Below, one piece after another: positions 59,726 to 64,000 of a stretch of 64,000 nt of DNA. The first letter of the stretch is position 1. The number at the start of each line of letters is the position of its first letter. Below the pieces are notes generated by a model. The model saw only the letters and a list, made by a program, of their open reading frames with translations, had not been told where the DNA came from and did no database searches. Both the position numbers and the translations under genes were made by a program. Source of the DNA: Chryseobacterium gilvum (lineage in GTDB: Bacteria > Bacteroidota > Bacteroidia > Flavobacteriales > Weeksellaceae); NCBI RefSeq assembly GCF_025628965.1, contig NZ_JAOTEN010000001.1, positions 806,001-870,000 on the forward strand, written 5' to 3'.

Positions 59726-61087
59726 TTATGCGTTTTGTTTAATTCTTTTTGTTGAAAGGTTTAAAAACCTGATGACCAACATACAAGCAGAAGCTGTTAA
59801 TCCCAATCCTAAAGCGATCCACATTCCAAACGCGCCCATTTTCATGGTAACGCAGAGAAAATACCCTAAAGGAATAGTGAAAACCCAATAGGCAATAAAG
59901 GTATATACCGAAGGAATTTTTACATCCTGCAAACCTCTTAAAGTGCCTAAAGCAGTAACCTGGATTCCGTCTGATAATTGAAATAATGCCGCAATAATCA
60001 TTAGTTTTGAAGCTAAATGAATCACTTCGATTTCCTCAGGTTTGGTAAAAAATGTTGGAAGGATGTTTCTGCCTAAGATAAAAATCAAACCACAGATGGC
60101 CATAAAAATAAATGCGATTTTAAGATTATTAATTCCCACTTTCCTTAATTCCACAAAATTCTGTTCGCCCAGTTTTCTGCCGATCATAACGGTGGAAGCC
60201 ACACTAAAGCCGATGCAGAGATTGAATGTAAATGAAGCCATGCTTAATGCGATCTGATGCGATGCAATATCGTGCGCAGAAATGAGCCCGCAGATAAAAG
60301 CGGCTCCTGCAAAAGCGGTTACCTCAAAAAACATTTGTAATGCGGTCGGGAAACCCAAACGGATCATTCTTTCGAACATATTTTTAGAAAAAACCTGTAT
60401 TTTGAGTGAAAAATCTTTAATGTACCGTCTTGTTTTCTTTTCTTTTAACAAAACGGTATAAAGAAAAACAACCATGATAATTCTGGAAATCAAACTTGCA
60501 AGTGCAGAACCTTTTACTCCCATTTCAGGAAATATCCAAAGGCCTTTGATAAAGACATAATTCAGGATAATATTAATAATATTGGCAAGAATGGTCGCTT
60601 TTGTTACTCCGATCGTATAGGACAATCCTTCCGAAACTTCCCGTAAGGTTTGAAATGCCATGAAAGGAACAATGCTGACAGCCATAATGGTCAAAAAATC
60701 TACCGTATCCGGGATTATTTTTACCGGCTGTCCGGAACGATAGAGCAATGGCATCCCAAATAAGAGAAGCGCCATCAGAATAATTCCCACTGACATGTTG
60801 ATCACAAATCCATGACTGAATACCGAATTGATTTTCTGATGATCATTCTGAGAATGGGCTTCGGAAACCAACGGCGGTATTGCAAATGAAAAGCCCAATG
60901 CCAACACGAAAATTGAGAAAAATACCGCGTTTCCTAATGATACGGAAGCCAAAGCATCTGCTCCTAAAAGCCTTCCGACAATAATATTATCAAATAAATT
61001 TACAGAAACCTGGCCCACCTGCGTAAGCATGACGGGTAGAGCCAGAGTAAGAGCTTCTTTAGTATAGTTTTTATGTAAAAAGTTCAT
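59726..61087 (-). CDS. MATE-family multidrug efflux transporter
   Basis: A 453-residue inner-membrane protein with about twelve helices in two homologous halves. LALPVMLTQVGQVSVNLFDN with IIVGRLLGADALASVSLGNA is the N-terminal MATE pattern, and GFPTALQMFFEVTAFAGAAF starts the second half. It exports cations or drugs with sodium or protons. It precedes the GNAT gene by one base, which hints at a joint detoxification role, but there is no further evidence. Confidence 0.9.
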   Translation of the reverse strand: MNFLHKNYTKEALTLALPVMLTQVGQVSVNLFDNIIVGRLLGADALASVSLGNAVFFSIFVLALGFSFAIPPLVSEAHSQNDHQKINSVFSHGFVINMSVGIILMALLLFGMPLLYRSGQPVKIIPDTVDFLTIMAVSIVPFMAFQTLREVSEGLSYTIGVTKATILANIINIILNYVFIKGLWIFPEMGVKGSALASLISRIIMVVFLYTVLLKEKKTRRYIKDFSLKIQVFSKNMFERMIRLGFPTALQMFFEVTAFAGAAFICGLISAHDIASHQIALSMASFTFNLCIGFSVASTVMIGRKLGEQNFVELRKVGINNLKIAFIFMAICGLIFILGRNILPTFFTKPEEIEVIHLASKLMIIAALFQLSDGIQVTALGTLRGLQDVKIPSVYTFIAYWVFTIPLGYFLCVTMKMGAFGMWIALGLGLTASACMLVIRFLNLSTKRIKQNA

Positions 61088-61158
61088 AACCGTTCAAAAA
61101 AAAATTTGCAGTAACAGGACTACAAATTTTTTATAATTTATTTTAGTTAATAATTAAA

Positions 61159-62343
61159 TTATTTTCTTACAAAATTTGCAACATCTTCTTCAGAAACAGA
61201 ATTTCCTCCAAGGATAATTAATCTTTCCACCACATTTCTCAGTTCGCGGATATTCCCTGTCCAGGAAAGTGCTTTTAATGCAGCGATCGCCTTATCATCA
61301 AATTTTTTCACAGCAGTACCGTGTTCGTCAGCAATTAAACCTGAAAAATGATCTACCAAAAGACTGATATCTTCTTTTCGGTCATCCAATGGCGGAACGT
61401 AGATTTCAATTACAGAAAGCCTGTGATACAAATCTTCTCTGAATTTCCCTTCTTCAATTTCTTTCTGCATATTTTTATTGGTTGCAGCCAATACTCTTAC
61501 ATCAACCTTTATCTCTTTATCACTTCCTACAGGAGAAACTTTACTTTCCTGCAATGCTCTCAACACTTTTGCTTGTGCGATAAGGCTCATGTCCCCAATC
61601 TCGTCCAGGAAAATAGTACCGCCGTTTGCCTGTTCAAATTTTCCCTGCTTGTCTTTGATGGCACCGGTAAAAGAACCTTTTACGTGCCCGAAAAGTTCAG
61701 ATTCTATCAATTCGGAAGGGATTGCAGCACAGTTAACCTCAATCATCGGTCCTCTCGCTCTTTCACTTAAATTATGAATCGCATGCGCTACCAATTCTTT
61801 ACCCGCACCATTTGGTCCTGTAATCAAAACCCTTGCATCAGAAACGGATACTTTTTCAATCATATCCTGAATTTTTTTCAAGGCAGCCGATTCACCAATC
61901 ATCTGGTATTTTTTACTGACTTTTCTTTTCAGGGTTTTATTTTCAGTCTGAAGATTTTTATTTTCTTTCTTAAGTGTTTCTTTAGCCAAGGCATTTTTAA
62001 CGCTCGTAATCAATCGGTTGATATCAATTGGCTTAGAAATAAAATCGTATGCTCCGTCTCGCAGACAGGCCACTGCAGAATCAATATCCGCGTGCCCGGA
62101 AATCATGATGAACGTAGATTCAGGCTTTAAGGCCAGACTTTGTTTCAACAGCTCGGTTCCGGAAAGCTTTGGCATTTTGATGTCTGAAATAATTAAAGCA
62201 AAGTCTTCTTTTTCAATCAGTTTATAACCTTCCAGGCCATCATCGGCAATTACAAATTCATAATCTGAAAGTTCATCCGAAAGAATACTGTGAAGTACTC
62301 CGGAGATTGCTTTTTCGTCTTCAACGATAAGGATTTTTTGCAT
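61159..62343 (-). CDS. Response-regulator sigma-54 activator lacking the HTH domain
   Basis: A 394-residue protein from ATG 62343; an upstream in-frame start at 62382 would add 13 residues before the receiver domain and is rejected. Residues 1-120 are a receiver domain (KILIVEDEKAI, phospho-Asp in FALIISDIKMPK, FISKPIDI). Residues about 145-380 are a sigma-54 AAA+ domain: Walker A GPNGAGKE, GSFTGA loop in HVKGSFTGAIKDKQG, Walker B IFLDEIGDM, and NIRELRNVVERLIIL. The chain ends at EEDVANFVRK, so the usual Fis-type DNA-binding domain is absent. No histidine kinase is adjacent. A TAnnTTTG element ends 5 bases before the ATG. Confidence 0.9.
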   Translation of the reverse strand: MQKILIVEDEKAISGVLHSILSDELSDYEFVIADDGLEGYKLIEKEDFALIISDIKMPKLSGTELLKQSLALKPESTFIMISGHADIDSAVACLRDGAYDFISKPIDINRLITSVKNALAKETLKKENKNLQTENKTLKRKVSKKYQMIGESAALKKIQDMIEKVSVSDARVLITGPNGAGKELVAHAIHNLSERARGPMIEVNCAAIPSELIESELFGHVKGSFTGAIKDKQGKFEQANGGTIFLDEIGDMSLIAQAKVLRALQESKVSPVGSDKEIKVDVRVLAATNKNMQKEIEEGKFREDLYHRLSVIEIYVPPLDDRKEDISLLVDHFSGLIADEHGTAVKKFDDKAIAALKALSWTGNIRELRNVVERLIILGGNSVSEEDVANFVRK

Positions 62344-62348
62344 AGTTG

Positions 62349-62356
62349 CAAATTTA
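62349..62356 (-). promoter_or_regulatory. -7 element abutting the sigma-54 activator start codon
   Basis: TAAATTTG on the minus strand followed by CAACT and ATG; the transcript should be leaderless or nearly so. Confidence 0.45.
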
Positions 62357-62395
62357 GGTAATTTTTGCTTCATTTGCATCAAAAACCATTCCTAA

Positions 62396-63061
62396 TTACG
62401 GTATTTTTGAATAATCCCGGTGTCCGAAAATCGCCGAACCTACCCGGACAGAATTGGCGCCACATTCTATGGCAACCGGAAAATCATCACTCATTCCCAT
62501 TGATAATGTGGTAAGCTTCCGAATTGTATTTAAATCATCAAAAAGATTTTTTAAAACTAAAAATTCTCTTCTAACCTGGCTTTTGTCATCTGTAAAAGTG
62601 GCCATTCCCATCAATCCGGTGATTTCAATATTAGGAAATTCATCTGATGTGTATTTTAAAAATAAAGCTTTCGCCTCATCTGCACGCAAACCGAATTTAC
62701 TGTCTTCCTCAGCGATTTTTACCTGCAACAGAACTTTTATTTTACGGCTGTGTTTTTGGGCTTCTTTATTGATTTCCGATAATAATTTTTCAGAATCTAC
62801 ACTTTGTATTGTATCGATAAACGCTGCAATATATTTTACTTTATTGGTTTGTAAATGGCCGATCAGATGCCACTGAATGTTTTTGGGCAGAAGCGCTTGT
62901 TTTTCAGTTAATTCCTGAACTTTATTTTCTCCAAAAACTCTTTGCCCAAGTTCATAGACTTCCTGAATGGCTGAAACCGGATGCGTTTTCGAGACCGCTA
63001 CCAACTCTACATGAGAAGGAAGCTGGCTTTTTATATGATGGTAATTTTCATGAATGCTCAT
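62396..63061 (-). CDS. YggS/PROSC-family PLP homeostasis protein
   Basis: A 221-residue single-domain fold-type III PLP-binding protein. The PLP lysine is in VELVAVSKTHPVSAI (about residue 25), with VFGENKVQEL, IQWHLIGHLQTNKVKYI, GLMGMATFTDD and LSMGMSDDFPVAIECGANSVRVGSAIFG as in YggS. The family buffers PLP and affects amino-acid balance; it has no known catalysis. It precedes the sigma-54 activator by 52 bases on the same strand. Confidence 0.92.
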   Translation of the reverse strand: MSIHENYHHIKSQLPSHVELVAVSKTHPVSAIQEVYELGQRVFGENKVQELTEKQALLPKNIQWHLIGHLQTNKVKYIAAFIDTIQSVDSEKLLSEINKEAQKHSRKIKVLLQVKIAEEDSKFGLRADEAKALFLKYTSDEFPNIEITGLMGMATFTDDKSQVRREFLVLKNLFDDLNTIRKLTTLSMGMSDDFPVAIECGANSVRVGSAIFGHRDYSKIP

Positions 63062-63237
63062 ACTTGCAAATTTCTGAAATTTGAATATAAAAAACGAATG
63101 TTCCTTTAAAAGTTTATCAATTTAAAAAAAGCGGGCTTTTCATTACCTAAAAAAGGTATTACGGCAATTAGCATAAATACATTCTGAATTCCACGGGCAT
63201 AGTTATTGTAGAATATTCATCACCAAAAAATAATAAT

Positions 63238-63717
63238 ATGGAAAATGATAAAACCGTAACAGTACTGAATGACCTGTTGCAAATCACCAATGACAGAATC
63301 GCGGGATTTGAAAAAGTGGAAGGGAAAATCTGGGAAAAATATCCTGAAATTAAAAAAGAATATGAACGCATGATTTCTCAGTCTAAGCTGATGAAAGTAG
63401 AGCTTATAGATTTAATTAATATGCATGGCGGAAATCCTAATGATACGCCAACTGTTGCAGGCTCTTTACACAGAACCTGGATTGATGTAAAAAATTCTTT
63501 TACGCTCGGAAATATTGAAGAATCAACTCTGGAAAATGTAGTATTCGGTGAAAAAGCAGCGATGGAAGCCTATCAAAAAGCCTTAGATGATGGGAATCTT
63601 TCTCCGGACTGCCATAAAATTATTTCTGATCAGCTGAACAGTTTAACGATCTCTTATAATCAGTTTAAAAATATATCCGAATATAAAAAGGATGGAGATG
63701 AGGGAGCTCCTCTTTAG
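63238..63717 (+). CDS. PA2169-type four-helix-bundle protein (DUF2383)
   Basis: A 159-residue all-helical protein without a signal peptide. TVTVLNDLLQITNDRIAGFE at the start, the HGGNPNDTPTVAGSLHRTW patch, and VVFGEKAAMEAYQKALDDGN fit DUF2383, a ferritin-like four-helix bundle whose role is unknown but which often appears among stress-induced genes. The 176-base gap upstream is AT-rich with no clear promoter. Confidence 0.85.
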   Translation: MENDKTVTVLNDLLQITNDRIAGFEKVEGKIWEKYPEIKKEYERMISQSKLMKVELIDLINMHGGNPNDTPTVAGSLHRTWIDVKNSFTLGNIEESTLENVVFGEKAAMEAYQKALDDGNLSPDCHKIISDQLNSLTISYNQFKNISEYKKDGDEGAPL

Positions 63718-63726
63718 ATACAGATA

Positions 63727-63784
63727 AAAAGACTTCAACTTACATAATTAATCCCAAAATTAAACCTTTAAGTTGAAGTCTTTT
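63727..63784. terminator. Long-stem bidirectional terminator
   Basis: Perfect 16-bp arms AAAAGACTTCAACTTA (63727-63742) and TAAGTTGAAGTCTTTT (63769-63784) around a 26-base AT-rich loop, between convergent genes. Confidence 0.8.
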
Positions 63785-63786
63785 AA

Positions 63787-64000
63787 TTAATTCATTATCT
63801 CATTTACAGTAGGATATTCTGATATTTTCTTAAAAATAAACCGGTTTGTCTTCTGCAGTTTTTCAATAAATAGGCTAAGTTCATTGCTGGAACGCTCATC
63901 CGCTAAATATTGATCGTGTGTAAGAAAAACCAGATGCCTTGATGTTTTTTCGAGATCATTAAAAAATATGCTGTCCACCTTTTTAAGCATCGCCTGATGA
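63787..64000 (-). CDS. C-terminal part of a polysaccharide-deacetylase-like protein (cut by window edge)
   Basis: The minus strand is open from the window edge to a stop at 63787-63789, about 71 codons. An ATG at 63990 lies inside it, but the frame continues to the edge (HQA before the Met), so the true start is probably outside. SRHLVFLTHDQYLADE and the following FIEKLQKTNRFIFKKISEYP resemble the end of NodB-type polysaccharide deacetylases, where the T-H-D segment is a late motif. The catalytic N-terminal part is not in view, so this is tentative. Confidence 0.45.
   Translation of the reverse strand, partial: HQAMLKKVDSIFFNDLEKTSRHLVFLTHDQYLADERSSNELSLFIEKLQKTNRFIFKKISEYPTVNEIMN

Overview
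The window looks like the chromosome of a Bacteroidota member of the Flavobacteriales, most likely Chryseobacterium or a close Weeksellaceae relative. The support is the low G+C content, many -7 promoter elements of the Bacteroidota form TAnnTTTG with weak Shine-Dalgarno signals, a SusC/SusD polysaccharide locus, a GldI-type gliding lipoprotein, type A type-IX-secretion (T9SS) sorting domains, and familiar flavobacterial families (DUF4294, MnmD, eukaryote-like IlvE, DUF6705). No rRNA, tRNA, CRISPR array, transposase or prophage was seen. Species level is inference.

Layout. 1-5604: a cut M42 peptidase, DUF4294, NUDIX, mnmD divergent from ilvE, gldI plus a cyclophilin-FKBP fusion, and an exported unknown. 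5612-8022: an ABC exporter, a GC-rich segment of unknown nature and an XRE regulator. 8026-10682: a perfect inverted repeat, then a lipoprotein with a JAMM-like C-terminus, a DUF6705-type lipoprotein and a small exported protein. This is the clearest accessory-looking locus, with a sharp drop in G+C inside the first gene. 10813-17476 (minus): two tandem M28 peptidases, the second lacking active-site residues, then DUF1015, serA, serC and a ferredoxin. 17536-22846: LuxC-like acyl-CoA reductase, a BI-1 protein, thioredoxin and peroxiredoxin, an unlisted 52-residue bacteriocin-like peptide (21426-21584) and an aspartate-type aminotransferase. 22997-27336: rsmG, then a tightly packed lipoprotein / DUF922 protease / AddB-like nuclease operon.

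27405-42313 is dominated by a beta-glucan utilisation locus: SusC, SusD, a surface binding lipoprotein, GH30, GH3, GH16 and a second GH30. Divergent from it lie an MFS transporter and a NrtR-type Nudix-winged-helix protein that probably regulates it. Surface lipoprotein enzymes (GH30, GH16) would cut a beta-1,6/beta-1,3-glucan such as fungal wall glucan, SusCD would import oligosaccharides, and GH3 with the second GH30 would finish hydrolysis in the periplasm.

42454-64000 is mostly housekeeping with a few exported proteins: fabI, an LEA-like protein, a YadA-head-like repeat protein, a nucleoside phosphorylase, a di-haem peroxidase next to a PhoX-type T9SS phosphatase, an LRR protein, SUI1, gpmI, an acyl-ACP desaturase, a HAD protein, map, a methyltransferase, a T9SS cargo, a SugE-type SMR exporter, era, DoxX, GNAT, MATE, a sigma-54 activator without a DNA-binding domain, a YggS-type protein, a DUF2383 protein and a cut deacetylase-like gene.

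Most promising for novelty: the 52-residue peptide, the XRE / JAMM-like lipoprotein / DUF6705 locus with its operator-like palindrome, the M28 pseudoenzyme, the HTH-less sigma-54 activator, and the short GC-rich segment at 7549-7641.
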